NCBI RefSeq assembly: GCF_014651015.1
Contig: NZ_BMWB01000001.1
Span: 1 to 64,000, forward strand
DNA: 64,000 bases
Direction: 5' to 3'
Source: Streptomyces xantholiticus
GTDB lineage: Bacteria; Actinomycetota; Actinomycetes; Streptomycetales; Streptomycetaceae
The translations under genes and the position numbers were made by a program. Shown one piece after another: positions 16,795 to 25,704 of this stretch. Every line of letters begins with the position of its first letter. The stretch's first letter is position 1. Under the pieces are notes generated by a model. That model was not told the DNA's origin and did no database searches. It was given only the letters and a program-made list of their open reading frames with translations.

Positions 16795-17421
16795 ATGGCC
16801 GACGATCACACACACGACCACACCCGCGTGCGGGAGTTCTTCGGCGCCCGGGCCGCGGACTGGGACAGCCGCTTCCCGGACGACGGGCCGGCCTATGCCG
16901 CCGCTGTCGGCGAAGTGGGGCTTCGCGCCGGGGACACGGTGCTCGACGCGGGCTGCGGCACAGGACGTGCCCTTGAGCCGCTCCGGTCGGCCGTGGGTCC
17001 GGCCGGTACGGTCCTCGGCGTCGACCTGACGCCAGAGATGCTGCGCGCGGCCCGGCTCGCCGGGCGTGATCGCAGCGGCCTGCTGCTGCTCGCCGATGTG
17101 GGCCGGCTGCCGCTGCGCACGGGTTCTCTCGACGTGGTCTTCGGCGCAGGGCTGATCTCCCATCTGCCCGAGCCGGCCGAGAACCTCCGCGAACTGGCCC
17201 GGGTGGTACGACCGGGCGGCCGGCTGGCACTGTTCCACCCGGTCGGCCGCGCCGCGCTCGCCGCACGCCAGGGACGCGAGATCACCGCGGACGATCTGCG
17301 GGCCGAGCCCAATCTGCGTGCCATGCTTTCCCGTTCGGGCTGGCAGATGATCTCCTACGTCGACGAGGACGACCGGTTCCTGGCGCTGGCGGTGCGGCAG
17401 GAGGGGGCGGCGGAGGGCTGA
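16795..17421 (+). CDS. SAM-dependent class I methyltransferase
   Basis: A 208-residue Methyltransf_11/25-type enzyme. Motif I VLDAGCGTGRAL, the acidic post-I residue in GVDLTPEML, and FGAGLISHLPEP (motif II region) are visible. LARVVRPGGRLALFHP is the family's motif III. The N-terminus is His-rich (DDHTHDHT). The ATG at 16795 is preferred, although ATG 16786 is in frame and the ribosome site is weak for both. It diverges from the MHYT gene; the 197 bp between them carry no other gene. The substrate is unknown. Confidence 0.85.
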   Translation: MADDHTHDHTRVREFFGARAADWDSRFPDDGPAYAAAVGEVGLRAGDTVLDAGCGTGRALEPLRSAVGPAGTVLGVDLTPEMLRAARLAGRDRSGLLLLADVGRLPLRTGSLDVVFGAGLISHLPEPAENLRELARVVRPGGRLALFHPVGRAALAARQGREITADDLRAEPNLRAMLSRSGWQMISYVDEDDRFLALAVRQEGAAEG

Positions 17422-17424
17422 TCA

Positions 17425-17715
17425 GCGCGGCCACCAGGCCGGGTCTGCGGTCCGGTCCGCGAGACGGCGCCGCCCATGCCGTGGCGACGATCTCGGAGGG
17501 ACCGGTGCCCTCCCTCCTCGAGGACGGCGGCGAGGGCCCCCGCGTGGTCCTCGAGGGCGTAGCGAAAATCTGCGGGCCGGTCGCTGATCCCGTGGCCAGC
17601 AGGTCCGAGGAGTCGGACGACCCCTTCCGGCAGGGCATCCTCACCGTCGGCCGGGCGACGACGGCCGGGCTCGCCCCGACTGCCCGAGACCCTCGGCGCA
17701 TTCGGCGAGGGAGTC
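17425..17715 (-). pseudogene. Alpha/beta hydrolase remnant, multiply frameshifted
   Basis: Minus-strand translation gives VVRLLGPAGHGISDRPADF then YALEDHAGALAAVLEEGG in one frame, a cap-proximal alpha/beta-hydrolase signature. The nucleophile-elbow region is split between two frames (GTGPSEIV, then RHGMGGAVS, then RPGLVAALI). The Gly-His-Ser-Met-Gly-Gly motif is thereby destroyed and the C-terminal half is missing. The remnant fills most of the 400-bp gap after the methyltransferase gene. Confidence 0.55.
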
Positions 17716-17821
17716 CGGCAGGCGAGAACGTCCGAGGCACTCTCGTCACCGTTCGAACGCGGTGCGAAAATGGAACACTTCACATGTCGGCGTGTCCGCC
17801 GCCCCGGAGAAGGTGGTCCCT

Positions 17822-18124
17822 GTGCTCGCTCGACTCCGCAGCTTCCTCGCCTCCCGCCCCTCCCGGTCGCAGGCGCGCGAGCACTCACGGCAGCACAACA
17901 TCTTCGAGGCCGCCGCGACGTATGTGACGGCGGCGATCGAGGACGACGACGACCGGCTCGACGAGGCGGCCGGCTGGGTAGCCCCCGAGGCGCTCATGTT
18001 CGGCATCAATGAGCTCGCCTGCCGCGCGGTGACCGAGCTGGCCCGGGAGCGGAACGAACCCGTGGAGGTCGTCGCACGCCGGCTCCTCGGTCTCCCACGA
18101 GCAGAACGGGCCGGTTCGAATTAG
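17822..18124 (+). CDS. Hypothetical protein
   Basis: A 100-residue protein, not recognised. It has a basic N-terminus (RLRSFLASRPSRSQAREHSR), a helical middle (HNIFEAAATYVTAAIEDDDD) and a second helical part (FGINELACRAVTELARERN). No membrane segment or metal motif is seen. The GTG at 17822 is chosen because GGAGAAGG lies at a good distance upstream. The next gene on the same strand starts 93 bp downstream, beyond an 18-bp tandem repeat. Confidence 0.65.
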   Translation: MLARLRSFLASRPSRSQAREHSRQHNIFEAAATYVTAAIEDDDDRLDEAAGWVAPEALMFGINELACRAVTELARERNEPVEVVARRLLGLPRAERAGSN

Positions 18125-18155
18125 CGGCCTTCCACCCTCGACGTGCGGGTTACCC

Positions 18156-18191
18156 ACTGGTTAAGGTGCGCCGACTGGTTAAGGTGCGCCG
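18156..18191 (+). repeat. Perfect 18-bp tandem repeat upstream of an uncharacterised gene
   Basis: ACTGGTTAAGGTGCGCCG occurs twice without spacer (18156-18173 and 18174-18191). It lies 27 bp before the GTG of the gene at 18218, where an operator or activator site would be expected. Confidence 0.8.
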
Positions 18192-18217
18192 ACGACCGAT
18201 GGGAAAGGGAGGTTGCC

Positions 18218-19021
18218 GTGGCCGGGGCGGAAGACACCGTCGACGACGACTCGCTGTACGTGCTGACCGCGGTGCTGCTCACGCCGGCGCGGTTCCCGAG
18301 CGTGCTCGGCGACGACTACCCGGCCGCCTGCGAGGCACTGGCCCTCGAGCCGTACGCCGAGGGCTACGGGCTGGTCCTCGGGCAGGACTGCGACGGGGCG
18401 CGCTGGACCGTCGTGGTCGACGACGTGTCGCTCGTCGCCGTCGCCATCGCCTCGTGGGACTGCGGGATGGACTACGACCTCTCCCCCGACGAGCGCAGCG
18501 TCGTCGCGGCGCTGCCCGGCTGGCCGCTGGCCGTCGCGGTCGCCGCGCCCGGGGTGCCCGCGCCCCACGACCCCGTCCCCGAGGAGGGCGACCGGGCGCC
18601 GCTCGCCCCGCCCGACTGCGACACCTGGGGTCCGGCGCAGCGCCGGCTCGGCGCGGACGAGGTGGCACTGCAGTGGGCGCAGTGGCGGGAACAGATCAAC
18701 GACGGGGAGGCGGGGATCGCCTCGGACACGCCGGAGGAGAAGCGCAAGAAGCCGCGCGAGGCTGTCCGCCGCGCTCTCGAGGCGGCCAAGGCGTACGTGG
18801 AGTCGGCCCCGCCGCCGGGCCGGGTGCGCTCGTCCTTCGCCTCGGACGGGGCCAGGATGCTGCGCGCGGACGGGCCCGGCTGGTCGCTGGTGGCCAGGAC
18901 CGACGACATCGCCTTCCTGCTGCTGGACGAGGAGCCGGGCGAGGTGGTGGCGGTCGGGCGCGGCCCGGAGCTGCCGGGCCTGCTGGAGGCGCTGGAAAAG
19001 GTGGCGGTCCACCCCTCCTGA
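18218..19021 (+). CDS. Uncharacterised 267-residue actinomycete protein
   Basis: No family was recognised. The protein is acidic and soluble, with an N-terminal part built of strands (SLYVLTAVLLTPARFPSVLG and GYGLVLGQDCDGARWTVVVD), a charged helical middle (EEKRKKPREAVRRALEAAKA) and a C-terminal WSLVARTDDIAFLLLDEEPG segment that looks like a small beta domain. The GTG at 18218 is set by GGGAGG six bases upstream. The tandem repeat just before it suggests specific regulation. A convergent hairpin terminator follows. Confidence 0.75.
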   Translation: MAGAEDTVDDDSLYVLTAVLLTPARFPSVLGDDYPAACEALALEPYAEGYGLVLGQDCDGARWTVVVDDVSLVAVAIASWDCGMDYDLSPDERSVVAALPGWPLAVAVAAPGVPAPHDPVPEEGDRAPLAPPDCDTWGPAQRRLGADEVALQWAQWREQINDGEAGIASDTPEEKRKKPREAVRRALEAAKAYVESAPPPGRVRSSFASDGARMLRADGPGWSLVARTDDIAFLLLDEEPGEVVAVGRGPELPGLLEALEKVAVHPS

Positions 19022-19047
19022 GCCACGCGGCCCGGCGACACGGCCGA

Positions 19048-19075
19048 GTACGGCCCCGGGCACGCGGGGCCGTAC
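19048..19075. terminator. Bidirectional terminator-like hairpin
   Basis: GTACGGCCCCG (19048-19058) pairs perfectly with CGGGGCCGTAC (19065-19075) across a 6-nt loop. It lies between two convergent genes ending at 19021 and 19112. Confidence 0.75.
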
Positions 19076-19111
19076 GACGGGGACCGGGTCAACCGGCCGC
19101 CGGTGCGGCGG

Positions 19112-19294
19112 TCAGCGGCCGATCTCCTTCCGGGACACGCGCCGCAGCCTGCGGCGCTGACTCGGGTCGAGCATCAGATACGCAACCGCCGGCACACCGA
19201 GCACCACCAGCAGCGACAGCCAGAACCCGATCAGCGGCATCAGGAGAAGGCCGACGGCCACTCCCCCGACAACGATCTTTGTGCGTGTCGACAT
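19112..19294 (-). CDS. Small membrane protein
   Basis: A 60-residue protein with one long or two short hydrophobic segments (KIVVGGVAVGLLLMPLIGFW and LSLLVVLGVPAVAYLML), then a very basic C-terminus (RRRLRRVSRKEIGR) that should stay cytoplasmic. GGAGGAGG precedes the ATG. No family was recognised. It follows the desaturase gene on the same strand by 69 bp and may be co-transcribed with it. Confidence 0.7.
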   Translation of the reverse strand: MSTRTKIVVGGVAVGLLLMPLIGFWLSLLVVLGVPAVAYLMLDPSQRRRLRRVSRKEIGR

Positions 19295-19363
19295 TTCCGA
19301 CGCCTCCTCCGCGGCCGTGGCCGCTCCTGCTGTGAGAACGTGCGCACTCGCCCCTGGGTTCCA

Positions 19364-20437
19364 CTATGCGGCGGTGCGCAGCGGTTTGCCGACCTCGTGC
19401 AGATGGGCGAGGGCCTGCCGGTACGACTCGACAGGTCCGGTCTCCGTGTACGGGATGCCCAGTGTGCGGCAGTGGGCGCGCACCAGCGGCTGGGCGAGCC
19501 GCAGGTGCGGCCGCGGCATGCTCGGGAACAGGTGGTGCTCGATCTGGTAGTTGAGGCCGCCGAGGAGCCAGTCCGTGACGTGGCCGCCGCGGACGTTGCG
19601 GGAGGTCAGGACCTGTCGGCGCAGATGGCCCCAGTTCTTCCCGGTCTCCTCGTCCGGCATCTCCATCCCCTTGTGGTTCGGGGCGAAGGCCATGCCCAGG
19701 TGGAGACCCAGGACCATCTGGTGCACGAGCGCGAAGAGCACTGCCTGCCCGACGGGCATGGAGACCAGCAGCAGGGTTCCGTACGCGGCGACGTGCGCGA
19801 GGAGCAGCGCGCCCTCGACGACTCGCTCCCCGCGCGACTGGCGAGAGCCGCCGCTGCGGGAGAAGACGGCCCGGAAGCCGTAGACCTTGAGTGCGATGCC
19901 CTCCAGCGTGGTCAGCGGGAAGAACAACCACGCCTGGTGACGGGTGAGCCAGCCGCGCAGTCCGGCGCGGCCGGACACGTGCTTCTCACTGAAGACCAGG
20001 ACTTCGGCCGAGACGTCGGGGTCCTTCTCGATGTGGTTGGGGTTGGCGTGGTGCCGGTTGTGCTTGTCGTTCCACCACTCCTGGCTCATCCCGAGCAGCA
20101 GGTTGGCATGGACCAGCTGAAGCATCCGGTTGGTGCGGCGGTCCGCCGCGATCTGCACATGTCCTGCGTCGTGGCCGAAGAAGGCGGCGCGGGTGGAGAA
20201 GAGGGCCAGCAGCGGCGCGAGGAGCAGCACCCACCAGGAGCCGCCGGTCAGCGCCACGCCGGTGACGACGGCGGCGAGAGCCGCCAGGTTCCCGATCATG
20301 CCGCGGGCGTACCATCCGGTACGGCGCTCCAGCAGCCCCTGTGCCCTGACGGTCCGCAGCAGCGGTGCGAATTCGCTGCCGGCCTGACGGGCGGCAGCGG
20401 TGGGGGGCGGGGCGAGGACGGCGGTGCCCTGAGGCAT
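19364..20437 (-). CDS. Membrane fatty-acid desaturase (acyl-lipid/acyl-CoA type)
   Basis: A 357-residue di-iron membrane desaturase. The three histidine boxes are intact: HDAGH (89-93), HNRHH (126-130) and QIEHH in NYQIEHHLFP. The QxxHH form of the third box is typical of front-end or linoleoyl-CoA-type desaturases. Four or more hydrophobic segments are present. The ATG at 20437 has GGAGA upstream. It likely introduces double bonds into membrane lipid acyl chains with ferredoxin or cytochrome as electron donor; regiospecificity cannot be read from sequence. Confidence 0.9.
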   Translation of the reverse strand: MPQGTAVLAPPPTAAARQAGSEFAPLLRTVRAQGLLERRTGWYARGMIGNLAALAAVVTGVALTGGSWWVLLLAPLLALFSTRAAFFGHDAGHVQIAADRRTNRMLQLVHANLLLGMSQEWWNDKHNRHHANPNHIEKDPDVSAEVLVFSEKHVSGRAGLRGWLTRHQAWLFFPLTTLEGIALKVYGFRAVFSRSGGSRQSRGERVVEGALLLAHVAAYGTLLLVSMPVGQAVLFALVHQMVLGLHLGMAFAPNHKGMEMPDEETGKNWGHLRRQVLTSRNVRGGHVTDWLLGGLNYQIEHHLFPSMPRPHLRLAQPLVRAHCRTLGIPYTETGPVESYRQALAHLHEVGKPLRTAA

Positions 20438-20771
20438 AGGGGGTCTCCGGTCTGTGGACGACGGGTGTGCCGGATGCGCGCGAGCGCGGATGACGACGGG
20501 TGCGCCGGATGCGCGACCTGTCCGACTGCTCCGGCCTGACAAACGTATGGACCGGGGGCCCTTCGGGGCGATGACGCCAGCACCCGGGACCCGGCGGGGG
20601 CAATCCCGCTCCCCGGGGGTGGCGCTGGCTGCACCTTCGACGGTACGGCAGTCGGAGCGCAGCAGCGGAGTGAGCCATGTCACCGGGCCCGGGCCGCCGC
20701 ACCGCGGAACGGTGCTGTACCCTCGGCGCTTCGGTCCCCGCAGTAGTCAAATTTGAGGACACGTCATCGCT
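20438..20771. other. Divergent intergenic region, no gene seen
   Basis: 334 bp between the divergent desaturase and SNF2 helicase starts. It should carry both promoters. I see no convincing -10/-35 pair, palindrome longer than 8 bp, or coding remnant. Confidence 0.5.
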
Positions 20772-23615
20772 GTGCATCCCGACCTGCCCGCGCTCTCCGC
20801 ACTCACCCACTGCTCGGCCGTCTTCATCCCGGGTGATCCCTCCCGTACAGGCCACGTCGCGTTCTGGAACCCGCACGGTGGCGCGCTCCCCGTCACCGGC
20901 GACGCGCTGCACCCCCTGACCGTCGTCACGGCCGATGTCCGCACCGCCGAAGTGCCCGCGCTGCTGCTGCCCGTACGGGACGCGCTGCCGGTCCTGACCC
21001 GGGCCCGCGCCGCCGCCACCGACGCCTCCCGTTCGGCGGCGTTCTGGGGGGCGGCCGCCCTGCTCGCGCTCCAACTGGCCGCACGCGGCCTGCTGTTGCC
21101 CGGACTGAGCCCCACCGACATGGACGCCTGGCGGATCGGTCCCCTGGCACCGGAGGACCTGGAGGGCCTGCGCATGCTGGCGGCCTCCATGCCGCCCGCT
21201 GCCCACGCTGTGCCGCTGGACAAGGCGGCCAGGACGCTGTTGCTGCCCGAACCGGAGCATCTGCTGCACCAGTTCCTCGACGCGGTCGCGGACGGACTGC
21301 CACGCTCGCCGGCCGCCCCCGTCGCCGCCGGGGGGCGGGCTTTCGCCGCTTGGGAACCGCAGCATCTACCGGGCCTGCGGGCCTGGGCCACGGACATCGC
21401 CGCCGGTTACGACGCGGGGGTGCGGCTCTCGCTCAGGGTCGAACTGCCGGGCCTCGAGCGGGCCGGTACGGCGGACGAGGCGCCCGCGTTCCGTGCGGTG
21501 CTGCAGATCCACAGCGTCAGCGACCCTGCGCTCGTCGCCGATGCCGCCGACGTGTGGGCCCAGGCACCAGCCGCCGGTTTCGGGCCGCGTGCCCGGCTGG
21601 ACGCCCTCCTCGCGCTGCGCCGCGCGGCCCAGGCCTGGCCGGCGCTGACGCCCCTGCTCCAGGCCGCCGTGCCCGACGCCGTCGAACTGGCCGACGAGGA
21701 CGTCACGGAGTTGCTGGGCGACGCGTCACGCGCGCTCGCGGCCACCGGCGTACAGGTGCACTGGCCGCGGCAGCTCGCCCGCAAGCTGACCGCGCGGGCC
21801 GTGATCGGCCCTTTGGACCAGAACTCCGTCCGGGGCGAGCGGTCGTCGGGGCTCGGGTCCTTCCTGTCCGCCGACGCTCTGCTCTCCTTCGACTGGCGTT
21901 TCGCACTGGGCGGGAGACGGCTCACCCGGGCGGAGCTGGACCAACTGGCCGAGGCGGGCCGGCCGGTGGTGCGGCTGCGTGACGAGTGGGTGCTCGTGGA
22001 CCCGGCCGAGGCGCGGCGCGCCCGGGAGAGCCAGGACCGCAAGATGTCCCCCGCCGACGCGCTCGGCGCCCTCCTGACCGGCTCCACGGAAGTGGACGGC
22101 CGTACGGTCGAGGTGGAGGCGTCCGGCGCGCTCGAGCGCCTGCGCGAGCGGCTCGCCGACCCGGAAGCCGGGCCGCAGGAGTTCGCGCAGCCGGCGGCGC
22201 TCGCGGCGAGCCTGCGCGACTACCAACTGCGCGGTATGAACTGGCTCCACCGGATGACGTCCCTCGGCCTCGGCGGCTGCCTCGCCGACGACATGGGGCT
22301 CGGCAAGACCATCACGCTCATCGCTCTCCATCTGCACCGGCAGGCCGACGCCTCGGCCGCCGGTCCCACCCTCGTGGTATGCCCGACGTCGCTGATGGGC
22401 AACTGGCAGCGCGAGGTCGAGAAGTTCGCCCCGGGCACCTTCGTACGGCGCTTCCACGGCGCCGCCCGGTCCCTGGAGGAGCTCGCCGACGGCGAGTTCG
22501 TACTGACGACGTACGGCACGATGCGGCTGGACGCGGCACGGCTCGCCGAGGTTCCCTGGGGCATGGTGGTCGCCGACGAGGCGCAGCACGTCAAGAACCC
22601 TCACTCGGCGACCGCGCGGCAACTGCGCACCATAGGTGCGAAGGCGCGGGTGGCCCTGACCGGGACGCCCGTGGAGAACAACCTGTCCGAGCTGTGGGCG
22701 ATCCTCGACTGGACCACGCCCGGACTGCTCGGGCGACTCGGCACCTTCCGCAGCCGCTACGCCCAGGCGGTCGAGGGTGGCACGGACCCTGCGGCCGCCC
22801 GGCGACTGGCCGCGCTGGTCCGGCCGTTCCTGCTGCGCAGGCGCAAGTCCGACCCGGGCATCGCGCCCGAACTGCCGCCCAAGACCGAGACCGACCGGGC
22901 CGTTTCGCTGACGCCCGAGCAGACGGGTCTGTACGAGGCGGTGGTGCGTGAGACCCTCGCCGCGATCTCGGAGGCGGACGGCATGGAGCGGCGGGGCCTG
23001 GTGGTGAAGCTGCTCACCTCGCTCAAGCAGATCTGCAACCATCCGGCGCAGTATCTCAAGGAGGAACGGCCCCGCATCGCGGACCGCTCGGGCAAGCTCG
23101 AACTGCTCGACGAGCTGCTGGACATCATCCTGGCCGAGGGCGCGAGCGTGCTGGTCTTCACCCAATACGTGCAGATGGCACGGCTGCTCGAGGAGCACCT
23201 CGCCGGGCGCGGGGTGCGGACGCAGTTCCTGCACGGCGGCACGCCGGTGCCGGAGCGCGAGGCGATGGTGGGTCGCTTCCAGAACGGCGAAGTCCCCGTT
23301 TTCCTCCTGTCGTTGAAGGCCGCGGGCACCGGCCTGAACCTGACCAGGGCAGAGCACGTGGTGCACTTCGACCGGTGGTGGAACCCGGCCGTGGAGGCGC
23401 AGGCCACCGACCGCGCCCACCGCATCGGGCAGGACCGTCCGGTGCAGGTCCACCGGCTGATCGCCGAGGGCACGATCGAGGACCGGATCGCGCGGATGCT
23501 GGAACGCAAGAAGGACCTGGCCGACTCGGTGCTCGGTTCCGGCGAGACGGCCCTGACCGAACTGACCGACGACGAACTGGCCGAGCTGGTGGAACTGCGA
23601 GGAGCCGGACGATGA
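20772..23615 (+). CDS. SNF2-family DEAD/DEAH helicase-like ATPase
   Basis: A 947-residue SNF2/Rad54-like protein. The N-terminal half is the bacterial SNF2-associated region. The ATPase core starts near residue 485 (LRDYQLRGMNWLHRM), with Walker A DDMGLGKT (about 505-512), DEAQ box (about 602) and ALTGTPVENNLSELW (motif III). The C-terminal helicase lobe has FTQYVQMARLL, LSLKAAGTGLNLT and RAHRIGQDRPVQVHR (motif VI). It translocates on DNA using ATP; its partner is unknown. The GTG at 20772 has a GAGGA ribosome site. It overlaps the SWIM gene by 4 bp. Confidence 0.92.
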   Translation: MHPDLPALSALTHCSAVFIPGDPSRTGHVAFWNPHGGALPVTGDALHPLTVVTADVRTAEVPALLLPVRDALPVLTRARAAATDASRSAAFWGAAALLALQLAARGLLLPGLSPTDMDAWRIGPLAPEDLEGLRMLAASMPPAAHAVPLDKAARTLLLPEPEHLLHQFLDAVADGLPRSPAAPVAAGGRAFAAWEPQHLPGLRAWATDIAAGYDAGVRLSLRVELPGLERAGTADEAPAFRAVLQIHSVSDPALVADAADVWAQAPAAGFGPRARLDALLALRRAAQAWPALTPLLQAAVPDAVELADEDVTELLGDASRALAATGVQVHWPRQLARKLTARAVIGPLDQNSVRGERSSGLGSFLSADALLSFDWRFALGGRRLTRAELDQLAEAGRPVVRLRDEWVLVDPAEARRARESQDRKMSPADALGALLTGSTEVDGRTVEVEASGALERLRERLADPEAGPQEFAQPAALAASLRDYQLRGMNWLHRMTSLGLGGCLADDMGLGKTITLIALHLHRQADASAAGPTLVVCPTSLMGNWQREVEKFAPGTFVRRFHGAARSLEELADGEFVLTTYGTMRLDAARLAEVPWGMVVADEAQHVKNPHSATARQLRTIGAKARVALTGTPVENNLSELWAILDWTTPGLLGRLGTFRSRYAQAVEGGTDPAAARRLAALVRPFLLRRRKSDPGIAPELPPKTETDRAVSLTPEQTGLYEAVVRETLAAISEADGMERRGLVVKLLTSLKQICNHPAQYLKEERPRIADRSGKLELLDELLDIILAEGASVLVFTQYVQMARLLEEHLAGRGVRTQFLHGGTPVPEREAMVGRFQNGEVPVFLLSLKAAGTGLNLTRAEHVVHFDRWWNPAVEAQATDRAHRIGQDRPVQVHRLIAEGTIEDRIARMLERKKDLADSVLGSGETALTELTDDELAELVELRGAGR

Positions 23616-24901
23616 ACGCACCCGACGGACCGGACCCGCTCGAGCGGACCTTCGCCGCACTCCCGCCCGCCCACGGCAGGGGCTTCGCGCAGACCTGGTG
23701 GGGCCAGGCGTGGATCAAGGCCCTGCAGGACACGGCACTCGACGGCGAGCAGCTCAGGAACGGCCGCCGGCACGCACGCCAGGGCGCGGTCGGGGCTGTC
23801 TCCGTCCGCCCCGGACGGATCACCGCGGTGGTAACGGACCGCGACGGCACCGCGTACCGCAGCGATGTGCTGCTCCAGGAGCTGGGCGACCAGGCCTGGG
23901 AGCGGTTCGTGGAGATGGCCACCGACCGGGCGGGGCACATCGCGGCGCTGCTCGACCGGGACATGCCGCCGCATCTGGTGGAGGACGCCGCCGCGGCCGG
24001 TGTGGAACTGCTTCCCGGCGTCGGAGACCTTGAGCCCGAGTGCAGCTGCGAGGCCTGGGACCACTGCCCGCACACGGCGGCGCTGTGCTACCAGGTCGCG
24101 CGTCTGCTGGACCGGGACCCGTTCGTGCTGCTGCTCGTGCGCGGACGCGGAGAGCGCCGCCTGCTGGACGAACTGCAACTGCGGAGCGTGGCACGGGCGA
24201 AGGAGCCCGCGCACGACGAAGCACCGGCACGGGGCGCGGTGCGCGCGGAGGAGGCGTTCGGGGCGATCGACATCCTGCCGCCGCTGCCCGCTCCGCCCCC
24301 GCTGCCCGACGAGCCGGGACCGGCGCCCGCACTCGACAGCGAGGCGCCTTCGGTGGAGGGAATCGACACCGCAGCACTGGAGTTCCTCGTATCGGACGCG
24401 GCGGCACGCGCACGTCTCCTGCTGGCACAGGCGCTCGCCCCCGGACATGACGGGCAGCCACCGCAACCGGTGCCGGCCCTCGACCAGGACGCGGTACGGA
24501 TGGCCGCGTCGGTGCCGGGCCCGGTGATCGCCGGCCGGCTCGCGGCGGGGACGGCCAGGACGCGCGCAGGTCTCGATCTGGCGGTCCGCGCGTGGCGGTA
24601 CGGCGGAGCCGCCGGGCAGGCGGTGCTGGAGGAGGACTTCGTACCCGACCCGGAGCAGCAGGCGCGGGCTGTGCGCGCGCTCGACGCCGCCTGGGCGGAG
24701 GCGGCGGAGGCGGACCGGCCACGGCTGCGTCCCGCGGGGCCGGCCCGCTGGACGGTGCTCGGTGCCGGGGCGCAACTGCGCCTGGACCCGGACGGGCAGT
24801 GGTGGCCCTTCCGCAAGGAACGGGGCGTGTGGGCACCTGCAGGACCGGCTTCTTCCGATCCGGCCGAGGCACTGGCGGGCGCGCCGGACGATACGGCGTG
24901 A
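23612..24901 (+). CDS. SWIM zinc-finger protein, partner of the SNF2 ATPase
   Basis: A 429-residue protein. The SWIM motif CxCx(n)CxH is seen as CSCEAWDHCPH near residues 148-158, a zinc-binding fold that binds DNA or protein. The N-terminus (FAQTWWGQAWIKAL) matches the conserved opening of bacterial SWIM proteins encoded next to SNF2 helicases. The middle is Pro/Ala-rich, and the C-terminal part has repeated RAWRYGG and DAAW-type elements. ATG overlaps the helicase stop (ATGA), so the two are made together and probably act as a complex. Confidence 0.88.
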   Translation: MNAPDGPDPLERTFAALPPAHGRGFAQTWWGQAWIKALQDTALDGEQLRNGRRHARQGAVGAVSVRPGRITAVVTDRDGTAYRSDVLLQELGDQAWERFVEMATDRAGHIAALLDRDMPPHLVEDAAAAGVELLPGVGDLEPECSCEAWDHCPHTAALCYQVARLLDRDPFVLLLVRGRGERRLLDELQLRSVARAKEPAHDEAPARGAVRAEEAFGAIDILPPLPAPPPLPDEPGPAPALDSEAPSVEGIDTAALEFLVSDAAARARLLLAQALAPGHDGQPPQPVPALDQDAVRMAASVPGPVIAGRLAAGTARTRAGLDLAVRAWRYGGAAGQAVLEEDFVPDPEQQARAVRALDAAWAEAAEADRPRLRPAGPARWTVLGAGAQLRLDPDGQWWPFRKERGVWAPAGPASSDPAEALAGAPDDTA

Positions 24902-24905
24902 CCGC

Positions 24906-25076
24906 AGGGGTTACGGGCAGAAGGCCGCGCTCACCGCCCCGGTCTGCGACCGGTACGGCATCCTCAACGGCCGGGCGCAGATCATCGCCCACTCCGAGGT
25001 GCCCGGCGCCACCCGCGCCGACCCCGGTCCCTACCGGGACCGGGTGCGCTGCGTCTCTCCGGTGAACCTCTCGTGA
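24906..25076 (+). pseudogene. C-terminal remnant of a peptidoglycan amidase (Amidase_2/PGRP fold)
   Basis: Plus-strand translation reads TAPVCDRYGILNGRAQIIAH then SEVPGATRADPGPY. This matches the C-terminal signature of N-acetylmuramoyl-L-alanine amidases (IIGHxEVPG..THTDPGPxWD). There is no start codon, no N-terminal catalytic half, and a degenerate end (YRDRVRCVSPVNLS). It directly follows the SWIM gene, so a deletion probably fused the two contexts. Confidence 0.55.
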
Positions 25077-25109
25077 CGCCGGGCCGGCCGGTGCCCGGGG
25101 CCGGGCGTC
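25075..25109. terminator. Hairpin at the end of conservon 2
   Basis: An 11-bp stem with one mismatch, GACGCCGGGCC (25075-25085) against GGCCGGGCGTC (25099-25109), encloses a 13-nt loop. It touches the stop codon of cvnD at 25108 and is a likely terminator for the minus-strand operon. Confidence 0.5.
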
Positions 25110-25704
25110 AGCGGCCGGCCATGGGCGACATCCGGGCGAACGCCTGCGCCCTCGCCGCTTCCAACAGGGCGAGCAGCACCGTCTTGCTGGAGTTGCGGTC
25201 GCGGACGTCACACAGGATGACGGGTGTGCTGGGGTCCAGCGCCAGCGCGGAGCGGACGTCCTGGCTGGTGGACTCCCGCCGGCCGTCGAAGCAGTTGACG
25301 CCCACGGCGAAGGGAATCTGGCGCTCCTCGAAGAAGTCCACCGAGGCGAAGGAGGCGTCCAGCCTCCGGGTGTCGGCGAGGACCACGGCTCCCAGCGCGC
25401 CCAGGGCCAGGTCGTCCCACATGAACCAGAAGCGGTCCTGACCGGGGGTGCCGAACAGATAGAGAACCAACTGGGGGGAGATGGTGATCCGGCCGAAGTC
25501 CATCGCGACGGTGGTCGAGGTCTTGCCTTCCACACCCGCCAGATCGTCGATCCCGAAGCTGGCCTCGGTGATGCGCTCCTCGGTCTCCAGCGGAGGCACC
25601 TCGCTCACCGAACCGACCATGGTGGTCTTGCCCACGCCGAAGCCGCCCGCGACAAGGATCTTCAGAGCGGTCGGCATGACCGGCTCAGAGCTGGCGGATA
25701 GCAT
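25108..25704 (-). CDS. cvnD: Conservon GTP-binding protein CvnD (conservon 2)
   Basis: A 198-residue Ras-like small GTPase. It has P-loop GGFGVGKTT, TSTTVAMDFGRI and GTPGQDRFWFMW, then VGVNCF where NKxD would be. The ATG at 25704 gives a 20-bp overlap with cvnC and has AAAGGG upstream; a second ATG at 25677 is possible but lacks a ribosome site. It is the last gene of an intact cvnA-B-C-D operon and membrane-associates through its conservon partners. Confidence 0.92.
   Translation of the reverse strand: MLSASSEPVMPTALKILVAGGFGVGKTTMVGSVSEVPPLETEERITEASFGIDDLAGVEGKTSTTVAMDFGRITISPQLVLYLFGTPGQDRFWFMWDDLALGALGAVVLADTRRLDASFASVDFFEERQIPFAVGVNCFDGRRESTSQDVRSALALDPSTPVILCDVRDRNSSKTVLLALLEAARAQAFARMSPMAGR

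Noticed and set aside
18100..18124. GGTTCGAATT resembling a tRNA T-loop
   Set aside because: It lies inside a coding sequence and no acceptor, anticodon or D arm can be folded around it.
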